From positions 1 to 64,000 of the forward strand of contig NZ_LMOJ01000027.1 of the NCBI RefSeq assembly GCF_001424165.1: 64,000 bases of DNA. Reading direction: 5' to 3'. Below are positions 17,319-25,619 of this stretch, piece after piece. The DNA is from Massilia sp. Leaf139. Lineage in GTDB: Bacteria; Pseudomonadota; Gammaproteobacteria; Burkholderiales; Burkholderiaceae_D. Position 1 is the stretch's first letter; every line of letters begins with the position of its first letter. The notes under the pieces are model-generated. The model made no database searches and was not told the origin of the DNA. It saw only the letters and a list, made by a program, of their open reading frames with translations. The position numbers were made by a program, and so were the translations under genes.

Positions 17319-17897
17319 ATGAACAAGCGATTGACTCCGACCCTGATCAAGGGAACGCTGCTGGCCACGGTCGTCCTGGTCGGCATGAAGGCCTGGGCCG
17401 CCAGCAACGAGACCCATCCGCGCAGCGACCTGGCGACGATACCTGCGCTCGACCTGCCGCGCTACCTCGGCACCTGGTACGAAATCGCCAAGTTCCCGAA
17501 CCGCTTCCAGCGCAAGTGCGCCGGCTTTACGACCGCCACCTATACCGCCCTGCCCGACGGCCGGGTACAGGTCGAGAACCGCTGCCGCCTCGCTGACGGC
17601 GGCACCGACGTCGCCGTCGGCGTCGCGCGCCAGGTCGGCGACAAGACCTCGCCGCGGCTGAAGGTGCGCTTCGCACCGGCGCTGCTCTCCTTCATTCCGA
17701 TGGTGTGGGGCGATTACTGGGTCATCGACCTCGATCGCGACTATGGCCTGGCCGCCGTCAGCGAACCGGGACGCGAATACCTGTGGATCCTGTCGCGCAC
17801 GCCGACGGTGAGCAAACCCGCTTATGACGCCCTGGTGGCGCGCCTGTCGGGCCAGGGCCTGGACGTGCGCAAGCTGGTGCGCACGCCGCAGGAGTAA
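17319..17897 (+). CDS. blc: Lipocalin family protein (Blc-like), periplasmic
   Basis: 192 residues with a signal peptide (LLATVVLVGMKAWA, cleavage after AWA). All three bacterial lipocalin motifs are present: LGTWYEIAKFPNRFQRKC (about 49-66), GDYWVIDLDRDYG and EYLWILSRTP. Blc binds lysophospholipids or fatty acids in the outer membrane zone. Unlike E. coli Blc there is no lipobox cysteine at the cleavage site, so this one is probably soluble in the periplasm. AACGAGGA precedes the ATG. It stands alone between a terminator and the zinc-ribbon gene. Confidence 0.93.
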   Translation: MNKRLTPTLIKGTLLATVVLVGMKAWAASNETHPRSDLATIPALDLPRYLGTWYEIAKFPNRFQRKCAGFTTATYTALPDGRVQVENRCRLADGGTDVAVGVARQVGDKTSPRLKVRFAPALLSFIPMVWGDYWVIDLDRDYGLAAVSEPGREYLWILSRTPTVSKPAYDALVARLSGQGLDVRKLVRTPQE

Positions 17898-17973
17898 ACC
17901 GCGGCCAGGTAGACTCGCGCGTGGTCATGGGCGGCGGCGCTATACTCGCCCTTTTCTCTTCTCCGCACCTGCC

Positions 17974-18309
17974 ATGAGCTCCCTGCCGCCCTGCCCTGCC
18001 TGCCACTCCACCTACACCTACGAGGATGGCGCCAACCTGGTCTGCCCCGAATGCGGCCATGAATGGTCGGCGCAGGCGGCGCCCGCCGAGACGGCGCGCG
18101 TCTACCGCGACGCGGCCGGCAACGTACTGCAGGACGGCGACACCGTTACCGTCATCAAGGATCTGAAGCCGAAGGGCTCCGGCGGCGTCATCAAGCAGGG
18201 AACCAAGGTCAAGAACATCCGCCTGGTCGACAGCGACCACGACATCGACTGCAAGATCGACGGCTTCGGCGCAATGAGCCTGAAAACGGAATTCGTGCGC
18301 AAGGTGTAA
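17974..18309 (+). CDS. YjdM/PhnA-type zinc ribbon protein
   Basis: 111 residues. A zinc ribbon CPAC...CPEC (Cys7, Cys10, Cys24, Cys27) is followed by a KOW-like SH3 barrel with the family blocks DGDTVTVIKDLKPKGSG and GTKVKNIRLVDSDHDIDCKIDGFGAM. The family is called PhnA or YjdM (alkylphosphonate utilisation), but that name came from map position; a phosphonate role is not shown and no phn genes are nearby. Cytoplasmic. Confidence 0.92.
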   Translation: MSSLPPCPACHSTYTYEDGANLVCPECGHEWSAQAAPAETARVYRDAAGNVLQDGDTVTVIKDLKPKGSGGVIKQGTKVKNIRLVDSDHDIDCKIDGFGAMSLKTEFVRKV

Positions 18310-18332
18310 AAGCCGCACGCACCGGACAAACG

Positions 18333-18361
18333 AAAACACCAGCGCGCGCGCTGGTGTTTTT
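18333..18361. terminator. Bidirectional terminator between convergent genes
   Basis: AAAACACCAGCGCG and CGCGCTGGTGTTTTT form a long symmetrical stem with a T-tract on either strand, serving the zinc-ribbon gene (plus) and the repeat-protein gene (minus). Confidence 0.85.
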
Positions 18362-18395
18362 GTATGACAGCCCGGCCGAACCGGGCCAATCAAGA

Positions 18396-19085
18396 TTAAC
18401 GGCCGCTGGTGCCGGTGGTCGTGGTGCCGGTACCGGACGTGCCCGAGGTACCGCTGGTGCCCATCGAACCGCTGGTGCCCGAGGTGCCGCTGGTGCCCAT
18501 CGAACCGCTCGTGCCCGAGGTGCCGCTGGTGCCCATCGAGCCGCTCGTGCCCGAGGTACCGCTGGTGCCCATCGAGCCGCTCGTGCCCGACGTACCGCTG
18601 GTGCCCATCGAGCCGCTCGTGCCTGAGGTACCGCTGGTGCCCATCGAACCGCTGGTGCCCGAGGCGCCGCTGCCCATCGAGCCGGTGGTGCCGGTGGCGC
18701 CGGTCGTGCCGCTGTCCATCGAACCGCTGGTGCCGCTGGTGCCCGAAGTACCCGAGCTGCCGCTGGTGCCCGAGGTGCTGCCCGATCCGCCCGTGGTGCC
18801 GCTGCCGCTGGTGCCGCTGGCGCTGCCGCTGCCGCTGGTGCCCATCGAGCCGGTGCTCGAGGCGCCGCTGGAACCGCTGCTGCTGCTGCCCGACTGCTTG
18901 TTTTGCTTGTCCTTCTTGTCCTTCTTCTGCTTTTTGCTCGAACTCATGTTGCTGCTGCTGGAGGTCTGGTCACTCGCCTGCGAACCGGTCGAGCTGCTCG
19001 TCTGCGCATTCACGTTCACCGACAGCGCCATCGCGGCGGCGATCGAGGTACCAAGCAAGCCTTTTAACAGTTTATGCATTGTCAT
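18396..19085 (-). CDS. Secreted Ser/Gly/Thr-rich repeat protein
   Basis: AGGAG lies 6 bases before the ATG at 19085. 229 residues: signal peptide (LLGTSIAAAMALSVNVNAQT, cleavage after NA near 27), a Ser-rich segment, a lysine-rich patch KKQKKDKKDKQNK at about 50-63, then about 165 residues made almost only of Gly, Ser, Thr and Met, ending in tandem GTSGTSGTSGSM units. No cysteines or catalytic motifs. It could be a flexible cell-surface or matrix protein. Not recognised. The opposite strand is also open throughout, an effect of the 36-base repeat. Confidence 0.75.
   Translation of the reverse strand: MTMHKLLKGLLGTSIAAAMALSVNVNAQTSSSTGSQASDQTSSSSNMSSSKKQKKDKKDKQNKQSGSSSSGSSGASSTGSMGTSGSGSASGTSGSGTTGGSGSTSGTSGSSGTSGTSGTSGSMDSGTTGATGTTGSMGSGASGTSGSMGTSGTSGTSGSMGTSGTSGTSGSMGTSGTSGTSGSMGTSGTSGTSGSMGTSGTSGTSGSMGTSGTSGTSGTGTTTTGTSGR
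18432..18641 (-). repeat. 36-base tandem repeat coding for GTSGTSGTSGSM
   Basis: Five full 36-base units plus one partial unit lie in the 3' part of the repeat-protein gene. Units differ at a few third positions (gtgccc/gtacc variants), so the array is not brand new. The period is a multiple of three, so copy-number change keeps the frame. Confidence 0.9.
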
Positions 19086-19222
19086 GATTATCTCCTAATG
19101 ATTGGGGCTGGAAAAGCTCAACAATATCAATGACATAATTGAGTGATCCGAGGTGGCCGAGTGTAGAGAGGTCGAAGCGGGAGCAGCGCACGTTAGCCTG
19201 TCGGAAAGATATCGGACACATT

Positions 19223-20452
19223 TCACGGCCTCGCTGCACCCATCCCCACCGCCTGTGCCGCCAGCGTGCCGAGCGCGGTATACAGATCCATGACATTCGC
19301 CTTGTCGTCCGGGTAAACGCGGTTCGACAGGAAGACATAGAAAGTGCGCGAACCCGGGTCGATCCACAGCACGCAGCCGGTGAATCCCGTATGTCCGTAG
19401 CTGCCGAGCGGGAACACGGTGCCGCGCGGACGCTGGGCGAAGGACGAGTCGATGTCCATGCCGAGACCGCGCAGCGATGCGATGCCGGGCGGGGTCTGCA
19501 CGGTGGTGAGCAGGCGCACGCTCTCCGGCGCCAGCACCCGCACGCCGTCGAGTTCTCCGCCTCCCAGCAGCATGCGTGCATAGCGGGCGATATTGTCGAC
19601 GGTAGCGAATACGCCGGCCGATCCGGCCACGCCGCCGATACGGCGCACGGTCGGATCGTGCACGACGCCTTGCAGCAGCGCTCCGGTAGCCGGGTCGCGC
19701 TGCGTGGGCGCGATGGAATCCGGCGCCATGCGGCGCAGCGGCAGGTAGCCGGTGTCGCGCATGCGCAGCGGCCTGAACAGGCGCTGTTCGGCGAAGGCGT
19801 CCGGTTCCATATGCGAAACCTTGCGCACCAGCTCGCCAAGCAGCAGGTAGTTGATGTCGGAATAGCGGAAGTAGCTGCCCGGCACATGGGTCAGCTTTTG
19901 CGCGCAGGCCCGGGCATGAGCCGCTTCCCGTCCCTCCCAGGCCGGCTTGCGCGGCAGGCCGGCGGCCAGGCCCGAGGTATGGGTCAGCAGCTGGCGGATG
20001 GTGATCGCCTCCTTGCCCCCACCCGCGCATTCCGGAAGATAATCGACCAGCTTCGCATCGAGGTCGAGCTTGCCGTCCTCGTGCAGCAGCAGGATCGAGG
20101 GCGCCGTCGCCAGCACCTTCGACAGCGATGCGGCATCGAAGACGGTGGCCGTGGTCACCGGCGCGGCGTCAAGCGCATAGGTAAAACGGCCGTAAGCGCG
20201 CTGGTGGATGGCGCCATTGCGTTCCAGGTGAAAAACGGCGCCCGGCAGCTGGCGCGCGGCGATGGCGTTCTCGATTGCGGCGTCGATGCGCGCGACCTGG
20301 GCGGCGTCGAAGCGGGCCTGGCTACCGCTGTCCGGCAAGCCCGCACAGCCGGCCAGCATGGCGAGGCAACCCGTCACGGCCGCAGCCCGCCGCACACCGG
20401 AATCGGGGCGCTCCCAGCGGGAAAATATCCTTCGGCGTATCATGAAACGCAT
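19223..20452 (-). CDS. Beta-lactamase-family serine hydrolase, lipoprotein
   Basis: From the ATG at 20452 the protein has 409 residues and a lipobox LAGC with Cys36 after an unusually long N-region; ATG 20443 would shorten it by three. Class C beta-lactamase fold motifs: SxxK with Ser109 and Lys112 (AASLSKVLA), a YSD triad motif (SYFRYSDINYLLLGELV) and HTG (GSYGHTGFTG) in place of KTG. These substitutions are usual in the EstB/D-aminopeptidase-like serine hydrolases, so an esterase or peptidase role is more likely than antibiotic hydrolysis. Its start region overlaps that of the divergent oxidoreductase gene. Confidence 0.85.
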   Translation of the reverse strand: MRFMIRRRIFSRWERPDSGVRRAAAVTGCLAMLAGCAGLPDSGSQARFDAAQVARIDAAIENAIAARQLPGAVFHLERNGAIHQRAYGRFTYALDAAPVTTATVFDAASLSKVLATAPSILLLHEDGKLDLDAKLVDYLPECAGGGKEAITIRQLLTHTSGLAAGLPRKPAWEGREAAHARACAQKLTHVPGSYFRYSDINYLLLGELVRKVSHMEPDAFAEQRLFRPLRMRDTGYLPLRRMAPDSIAPTQRDPATGALLQGVVHDPTVRRIGGVAGSAGVFATVDNIARYARMLLGGGELDGVRVLAPESVRLLTTVQTPPGIASLRGLGMDIDSSFAQRPRGTVFPLGSYGHTGFTGCVLWIDPGSRTFYVFLSNRVYPDDKANVMDLYTALGTLAAQAVGMGAARP

Positions 20453-21437
20453 GATTCCATTCTCCATACTCGACCTGTCGCCCATTGCCGAAGGCAGCGA
20501 CGCACGCACTTCCTTCCACCATTCCCTCGACCTCGCCCAGCATGGCGAACGCTGGGGTTTTAACCGTTTCTGGCTGGCCGAACACCACGGCATGCCGGGC
20601 ATCGCCAGCGCCGCCACCTCGGTGCTGATGGGCTATGTCGCAGCCGGCACCTCCACCATCCGGGTCGGCGCCGGCGGCATCATGCTGCCGAATCACTCGC
20701 CGCTCGTGATTGCCGAACAGTTCGGTACGCTCGAATCGCTGTTCCCGGGCCGCATCGACCTGGGCCTGGGCCGTGCGCCCGGTTCCGACCACATCACGGC
20801 GCGCGCCCTGCGCCGCAACCTGGCCTCGGACGCGGACGAATTCCCGCAGGACGTGCTCGAACTGCAGGATTATTTCGCCGACTCACCGCGGCGCCAGGTG
20901 CGCGCCGTCCCGGGCGCCGGTCTGAACGTGCCGCTGTGGATCCTCGGTTCCAGCCTGTTCGGCGCCCAGCTCGCTGCCCATCTCGGGCTGCCGTATGCGT
21001 TCGCCTCGCATTTCGCGCCGCAGATGATGATGCAGGCAATCGAACTGTACCGCGCCAACTTCAAACCCTCGGCACAGTTGGACAAGCCGTATGTCATGCT
21101 CGGCTTTAACGTGTTCGCCGCCGACACCGACGAGGAGGCGCAGTTCCAGGCGACCTCGATGCAGCAGGCTTTCGTGAATCTGCGCAGCGGCCGCCCGACA
21201 CGCCTGCAGCCGCCGGTGCGCGGCTACCTGGAAGCGCTGGGGCCGTCGGAACGGATGATGCTCGACGCGGTGCTGTCCTGCTCGGCGATCGGTTCGCCGG
21301 CGACGGTGGCGGCGCAATTAAAAGCGTTCATTGCGCACACGCGGCCGGACGAGTTGATGATCACCTCGCAGATTTTCGATCACGCGGCGAGGTTGCGCTC
21401 GTACGAGATCACGGCGCAGGTGCACGCGGCCGCGTAG
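20442..21437 (+). CDS. LLM-class flavin-dependent oxidoreductase (YhbW-like)
   Basis: 331 residues from ATG 20442 (or 328 from ATG 20451, MIPFSILDLSPI, which is where homologues usually begin). The luciferase-like monooxygenase barrel shows SPIAEGSDARTSFHHSLDLA, RFWLAEHHGMPGIASAATSV, VGAGGIMLPNHSPLVIAEQF and FPGRIDLGLGRAPGSD, which are the blocks of the YhbW/MsnO8-like subgroup that uses reduced flavin. The substrate is unknown. No clear Shine-Dalgarno sequence precedes either start. It is divergent from the serine hydrolase with no intergenic space. Confidence 0.9.
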   Translation: MKRMIPFSILDLSPIAEGSDARTSFHHSLDLAQHGERWGFNRFWLAEHHGMPGIASAATSVLMGYVAAGTSTIRVGAGGIMLPNHSPLVIAEQFGTLESLFPGRIDLGLGRAPGSDHITARALRRNLASDADEFPQDVLELQDYFADSPRRQVRAVPGAGLNVPLWILGSSLFGAQLAAHLGLPYAFASHFAPQMMMQAIELYRANFKPSAQLDKPYVMLGFNVFAADTDEEAQFQATSMQQAFVNLRSGRPTRLQPPVRGYLEALGPSERMMLDAVLSCSAIGSPATVAAQLKAFIAHTRPDELMITSQIFDHAARLRSYEITAQVHAAA

Positions 21438-21460
21438 GGCGGGCATGCCCGCGCGCGCAC
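21435..21460. repeat. Short variant of the 3'-end palindromic repeat
   Basis: GTAGGGCGGGCATGCCCGCGCG overlaps the stop of the oxidoreductase gene. It contains the palindrome GCGGGCATGCCCGC and the GTAGGG edge found in the larger elements at 35156, 38772, 52209 and 58469. Confidence 0.4.
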
Positions 21461-21485
21461 CGCGCGAACAACGCGGCGTCAAGCT

Positions 21486-22076
21486 TTATGCCTCGCCCGT
21501 CCCCGCCTGCAACGCGTCGATCAACTCGGCCGTCGTACGCACCCGTCCCATCATCCTGAACGTGTTCTTGCACGCGAAATCGTGCGCTTCCGCCGTGATG
21601 CCGCTCATCGCATCTTCGGCAAACACCAGCGCGTAGCCGCGGTCGTAGGCAGCGCGGGCCGTCGATTCGACGCCGAGGTTGGTGACGATGCCGCCCAGCA
21701 CCAAAGTCTTGATCCCGCGCCGCCGCAGCAGCTGGTCGAGCTCGGTGCCGTAAAAGGCGCCCCACTGGCGCTTGGTGATGACGATATCGGTCGCTTCGAC
21801 CCCGGCATCCGGGGCGAAGTGGGAAGCGTCCGGGGGCGGGGGCGGCGCGCCCGGAGCGCGTAGCGGCGCGTCGGCCGGCGGCGACTGCAGCTCGTTCATC
21901 AGCACGCGCACGAACACCACCATGCCGCCGCGGTTGCGCATCTCCTGCGCCAGCAGCACGCAGTTGCCGAGCACGGCCTGGCTCGAATACGGCGCCAGCG
22001 TGCGCGCCATGTTGCCGTTCTGCAGGTCAATCAGTACCAGGGCCGTGCCGGCCAGATCGATCGAAAAATCGTCCAT
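21486..22076 (-). CDS. Isochorismatase-family hydrolase lacking the usual cysteine
   Basis: AGGAGG precedes the ATG at 22076; the frame is open further upstream but without signals. 196 residues with the cysteine-hydrolase fold: ALVLIDLQNG with Asp17, ITKRQWGAFYGTELDQLL with Lys102, and VTNLGVESTARAAYDRGY where Gly135 stands at the place of the nucleophilic Cys. The same TN-x-GVESTAR block is known in the YecD-like subgroup, so the loss is a subgroup trait rather than a new mutation. Catalysis as an amidase is doubtful; the reaction is unknown. Confidence 0.85.
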   Translation of the reverse strand: MDDFSIDLAGTALVLIDLQNGNMARTLAPYSSQAVLGNCVLLAQEMRNRGGMVVFVRVLMNELQSPPADAPLRAPGAPPPPPDASHFAPDAGVEATDIVITKRQWGAFYGTELDQLLRRRGIKTLVLGGIVTNLGVESTARAAYDRGYALVFAEDAMSGITAEAHDFACKNTFRMMGRVRTTAELIDALQAGTGEA

Positions 22077-22195
22077 CGTTGTCCTCCTGTGGGAACGAGT
22101 ATCGGTCAACGGCGTGGCCGATGGCGCACGGCCGGGCATGCGTTCTGCGGCTCGCCTGGTGCCAGACTGGTACAGGAGGTGGCCCTGTTGACTTA

Positions 22196-22207
22196 TTTGC
22201 ATGCAAA
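22196..22207. promoter_or_regulatory. 12-base perfect palindrome upstream of the DUF882 gene
   Basis: TTTGCATGCAAA lies in the 247-base gap between the divergent isochorismatase-like and DUF882 genes. It is a plausible operator but has no assigned regulator. Confidence 0.25.
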
Positions 22208-22323
22208 CCACTGCTAAAAGTTGTTAATTAACCGTCATCGTGGCGCAAAAACCGCGCATCCTCTGCAAAGATAACGAAATCGGAGTATCATCGTCGTTTC
22301 TGAACCTAGCGTAAGGATGTTCA

Positions 22324-22860
22324 ATGAACCAGCGACGCTCTTTCCTCAAAAGTTCTGTTGTGCTCGCATCCGCGATCGGCATGCCGGCCTTGGCAAAAGC
22401 TGCCCAGACTGGCCCCGTCGAACGTAGCGTGCGCCTGTACAACACCCATACGGGTGAAAGCCTGCGTAGTGTTTTCTGGGCCGAAGGCCAGTTCATTCCG
22501 GACGCGCTCAAAGATATCAACAAGCTGCTGCGCGACCACCGCAACAACAAGATCGCCGAGATGGATCCGAAACTGATCGTGCTGCTGAACGACGTCAGCG
22601 AAAAATTCGGCGACAACCAGGTGCTGCACATCATTTCCGGCTACCGCTCGCCGGAATCGAACGCCAAGCTGGCCGCCGCGTCCGGCGGTGTCGCCAAGCA
22701 CAGCATGCACATGGACGGCAAGGCGATCGACATCCGCCTGCCGGGCAAGAACCTGGCCCAGCTGCACAAGGCGGCCATGGCGATGAAGGCCGGCGGCGTC
22801 GGTTACTATCCCGACTCGCAGTTCGTCCACATGGACACCGGCCGGGTTCGTTACTGGTAA
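22324..22860 (+). CDS. Tat-exported DUF882 (YcbK/M15-like) murein-type hydrolase
   Basis: AAGGATG precedes the ATG. The N-terminus NQRRSFLKSSVVLASA is a twin-arginine signal, cleavage near residue 27 (AKA-AQ). The 150-residue mature part is DUF882, related to M15 peptidases: SGYRSPESNAKL, the zinc motif HSMHMDGKAIDI (HxxxxxxD) and FVHMDTG. In E. coli YcbK lies beside the L,D-transpeptidase YcbB; a peptidoglycan endopeptidase or binding role is inferred. It is followed after 16 bases by the next gene, so the three genes to 24009 may be one operon. Confidence 0.93.
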   Translation: MNQRRSFLKSSVVLASAIGMPALAKAAQTGPVERSVRLYNTHTGESLRSVFWAEGQFIPDALKDINKLLRDHRNNKIAEMDPKLIVLLNDVSEKFGDNQVLHIISGYRSPESNAKLAAASGGVAKHSMHMDGKAIDIRLPGKNLAQLHKAAMAMKAGGVGYYPDSQFVHMDTGRVRYW

Positions 22861-22876
22861 TCGGCTGACCTACGCG

Positions 22877-23710
22877 ATGCGCCCTCTCCTGCGCTGCCTC
22901 CCTCTCGTCTGCGCCGCCCTGGCGGCGGCGGGGGCGGGGGCGGGGGCGGCGCAGGAAATCAAACAGGAAGCACAGGAACCAGTTGCGAAGGTCAATGTCT
23001 CCACGACACGTGATCCGGTCGACAAGTCCTACCGCAAGATGATCCAGGGCATGGAACGCTTCGAGCGCGAACATGCTTTCGCTCCCCATGCGCCGCTGCG
23101 CTTCCAGCTGCTGCCGCGCACTCCCGACGTGAAAATGGACGGCATCACGCTGCGCGTGGCCGGCGATACGGTCTCGGTGCCGGTGCCGATCGGGCCTGAC
23201 AACAGCTTCGTCCTTCCCCGCAACGAGCAAGCCCTGCGCGAAGACGCCGCCGTGCTCGCCAACCGCAAGACCACCAGCATGACCTGGCGCGCCCTGATCC
23301 GCACGCCCGGCTTGCCGCCCGACACGCGCCGCCTCGGCGACCTGCGCCTCGAATGCCGGGTCGGCACCGAAGCCGGGCTGGTGTCGAACAATTCGCAGCT
23401 GTTCGCCTGGCTGTCGAACGCCCTGCTCAGCGCCGACCAGGTCTGCAACAGCCTCGAAGGCAACTACCTGTTCTTCGCCGACCGCCCCCTCTTCGGCGTA
23501 CGCTTGCGCGCCGGCGACCGGGTCGAGGATCTGCCTTTCAATATGCTGTATGCCGGCGGCAACCAGACGCCCGAGATGCTGCGTTTTTGCGATTGCCAGG
23601 TGCTGCTCGACCGCACTTATTATGCGCCCCTGTGGGACAAGAGCTGGCCCGACGACACCCTGGTCGAATTCGACTACATGACGGCCCCGGCCGCGCAGGC
23701 AGCGCCATGA
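22877..23710 (+). CDS. Secreted hypothetical protein
   Basis: 277 residues with a signal peptide (CLPLVCAALAAAGAGAGAAQ) whose hydrophobic core is coded by a GGGGGC hexamer run (about 22929-22947). The mature part has no recognisable domain. It contains DITLRVAG-like and IGPDNSFVLPRNEQAL beta-rich stretches and cysteines in LECRVG, DQVCNS and LRFCDCQ. The 3' end overlaps the next gene by ATGA, so the two are translationally coupled. Probably a periplasmic protein acting with the following lipoprotein; function unknown. Confidence 0.75.
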   Translation: MRPLLRCLPLVCAALAAAGAGAGAAQEIKQEAQEPVAKVNVSTTRDPVDKSYRKMIQGMERFEREHAFAPHAPLRFQLLPRTPDVKMDGITLRVAGDTVSVPVPIGPDNSFVLPRNEQALREDAAVLANRKTTSMTWRALIRTPGLPPDTRRLGDLRLECRVGTEAGLVSNNSQLFAWLSNALLSADQVCNSLEGNYLFFADRPLFGVRLRAGDRVEDLPFNMLYAGGNQTPEMLRFCDCQVLLDRTYYAPLWDKSWPDDTLVEFDYMTAPAAQAAP

Positions 23711-24009
23711 AGACGCGCGCCTTCCTTCTCGCCACCCTCATCCTGGCCGGCTGCGCCACCGGCGAGACGACGCCCGGCACCCAGGTCGCGGCCGAGCGCC
23801 TTGCCGCCGCGGTCGTGCCCGGGCGCACCACCAAGGCCGAATTGCTCGCCGCTTTCGGCAAGACCAAGACCGTCGTGTTCGACAGCGGCTACGAGGCCTG
23901 GCTTTATCAGGCGCCCGCGGGCGGCGGCCGCTTCAGCGAATTCGTCATCCTGGTCGATCCGGCCGGGCGCGTTGTACGCACTCGCCAGCGCGCCCCTTCT
24001 ACCCCTTAA
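23707..24009 (+). CDS. Small lipoprotein of the SmpA/BamE-like type
   Basis: 100 residues from an ATG that overlaps the upstream stop (ATGA). Lipobox LAGC with Cys16 (MKTRAFLLATLILAGC). The following ERLAAAVVPGRTTKAELLAAFGKTKTVVFDSGYEAWLYQ has the V-x-x-G-x-T-x-x-x-[LV]-x-x-x-[FL]-G pattern of SmpA/OmlA-like domains and a C-terminal strand FVILVDPAGRVVRT. BamE itself is recognised by longer conserved blocks, so this is a paralogue-type lipoprotein of unknown role. Confidence 0.8.
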   Translation: MKTRAFLLATLILAGCATGETTPGTQVAAERLAAAVVPGRTTKAELLAAFGKTKTVVFDSGYEAWLYQAPAGGGRFSEFVILVDPAGRVVRTRQRAPSTP

Positions 24010-24112
24010 AAGGACACAGAAAGAAATTGCCAGCACGCTCGCGTGCGCGGCTCTGCCGATTAGGCTGGCAGAATCTGCCTCACAGACGTTCCGTTCCCTG
24101 TGGAGGCCCACC

Positions 24113-25582
24113 ATGCTGGTCGATCGCGTACGGATGTTCCTCGGCTCCCTGCTGGCGCTGCTGTTCCTGCTCGCCGGTTGCGGCGGTGGCGTCGGCAATC
24201 CGGGCACGATCGGCACACCGGACACGCCACCGCCGGCGGCCACCACTGGTTCACTGCAGGTGGTCATCAACGGCTTGCCGGCGGGCGTCAATGGCGCCGT
24301 CCGCGTCACCGGCCCGAATAACTATTCCCAGGATCTGACCGGCACGCAAACGCTGGCCAACCTCACGCCCGGCAGCTATACCGTGGCCGCCTCCAGCGCC
24401 ACCCAGGGCAGCGCCAGCTATACCCCGACGCCGCTTACCCAGAGCGTGGCGGTCACTGCCGGCGCCACCGCCACGGCCACCCTCGCCTATGCGAGCACGG
24501 CGCTCACGCTGGCACTGGCCGATATCGGGCCGACCTTTACCAATCCCACCTTCGTCACCGCGCCGCCCGGAGACACGCGCCTGTTCGTGGTCGAGCGGCG
24601 CGGCGTGATCCGCATCGTGCAAGGCGGCGTGACACTGACCCAGCCCTGGCTCGACATCAGCCCGAACGTGTTCACCGGCGGCGAAGGCGGCCTGCTGTCG
24701 ATGGCCTTCGACCCGGACTTCGCGCGCAACGGCTATTTCTACCTCTACTACACGGATCTGGCCCAGAACATCGTCGTCGAACGCTATGGCAGCTCGTCCA
24801 ACGCCAACCTGGCCGATCCGACCTCGGGCCTGGTGATCCTGCGCGTTCCCCATCCGCAGTTCACGAACCATTTCGGCGGCCTGGTCGCCTTCGGCCCGGA
24901 CAGCATGCTGTATGCCGGCACGGGCGACGGCGGCGGTAGCGGCGATCCGCAGGGCAATGCGCAGAACCTGAATTCCCTGCTCGGCAAACTGCTGCGGGTC
25001 GATGTGCGCGGCGCGACGGGCGCCCAGCCCTACACGATTCCTCCTAATAATCCCTACCTCAACCAGGCCGGACGGCGGCCCGAAATCTGGGCTTATGGAT
25101 TGCGCAATCCATGGCGCTTCGCCTTCGACGGTACGCAGCTGTATGTCGCCGACGTCGGCCAGGACGCGCGCGAAGAGGTCAATGTGGCCGCCGCCAGCCA
25201 GGGCGGCCTGAACTACGGCTGGGACATCATGGAAGGCACGGCCTGCTTCGGCGCGGCCAGCTGCGACCGCAGCGGACTGACGCTGCCCAGCTTCGAATAC
25301 GAACACGGCGCGAACGACGTCAACGGCTGCTCGATCACCGGCGGCTACGTGTACCGGGGCACGGCGCTTCCCGAACTGGCGGGGCGCTATTTCTATTCGG
25401 ATTTTTGCCGCGGCTTCGTGAAAAGCTTTTTCCCCACCGAGCCGGCCATCGCCGAGCAGCGCGACTGGAACCTCAACACGGCCGGACAGGTGGTTTCCTT
25501 CGGGCGCGACGGTGCGGGCGAGCTCTACGTCGTCAACGCAGGCGGGCGCATATTCCGGATCACCCGAGGCGCAGGGGGCTGA
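24113..25582 (+). CDS. GSDH/HHIP-type PQQ-dependent sugar dehydrogenase-like lipoprotein
   Basis: GGAGG precedes the ATG at 24113. 489 residues: lipobox LLAGC with Cys23, Pro/Thr linker, a beta-domain at about 45-125 resembling PEGA/carboxypeptidase-like repeats (GSLQVVINGLPAGVNGAVRV, LTPGSYTVAAS), then a glucose/sorbosone dehydrogenase propeller at about 130-485. Propeller blocks: FVVERRGVIRIV, GGEGGLLSMAFDPDF, NHFGGLVAFGPDSMLYAGTGDGG, YGLRNPWRFAFD, DVGQDAREEVN and NYGWDIMEG. These are the cofactor-site blocks of the soluble quinoprotein family. Substrate unknown. Located at the outer membrane by lipidation. Confidence 0.88.
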   Translation: MLVDRVRMFLGSLLALLFLLAGCGGGVGNPGTIGTPDTPPPAATTGSLQVVINGLPAGVNGAVRVTGPNNYSQDLTGTQTLANLTPGSYTVAASSATQGSASYTPTPLTQSVAVTAGATATATLAYASTALTLALADIGPTFTNPTFVTAPPGDTRLFVVERRGVIRIVQGGVTLTQPWLDISPNVFTGGEGGLLSMAFDPDFARNGYFYLYYTDLAQNIVVERYGSSSNANLADPTSGLVILRVPHPQFTNHFGGLVAFGPDSMLYAGTGDGGGSGDPQGNAQNLNSLLGKLLRVDVRGATGAQPYTIPPNNPYLNQAGRRPEIWAYGLRNPWRFAFDGTQLYVADVGQDAREEVNVAAASQGGLNYGWDIMEGTACFGAASCDRSGLTLPSFEYEHGANDVNGCSITGGYVYRGTALPELAGRYFYSDFCRGFVKSFFPTEPAIAEQRDWNLNTAGQVVSFGRDGAGELYVVNAGGRIFRITRGAGG

Positions 25583-25619
25583 GGCCAGGAACGCACTCCA
25601 AAGCGGGTAGAATGAGGAG

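Noticed and set aside
18432..18641. CRISPR-like regular repeats
   Set aside because: The units are directly adjacent without spacers and code for a protein repeat.
18409..19098. 229-codon plus-strand frame of VPEVPLVPIEP repeats
   Set aside because: It is the mirror of the Gly/Ser/Thr repeat gene; it has no ribosome site and exists because the 36-base repeat is open on both strands.
19223..20452. Antibiotic-resistance beta-lactamase
   Set aside because: SxxK is present, but HTG replaces KTG and YSD replaces YAN, which fits esterase/peptidase-type serine hydrolases.
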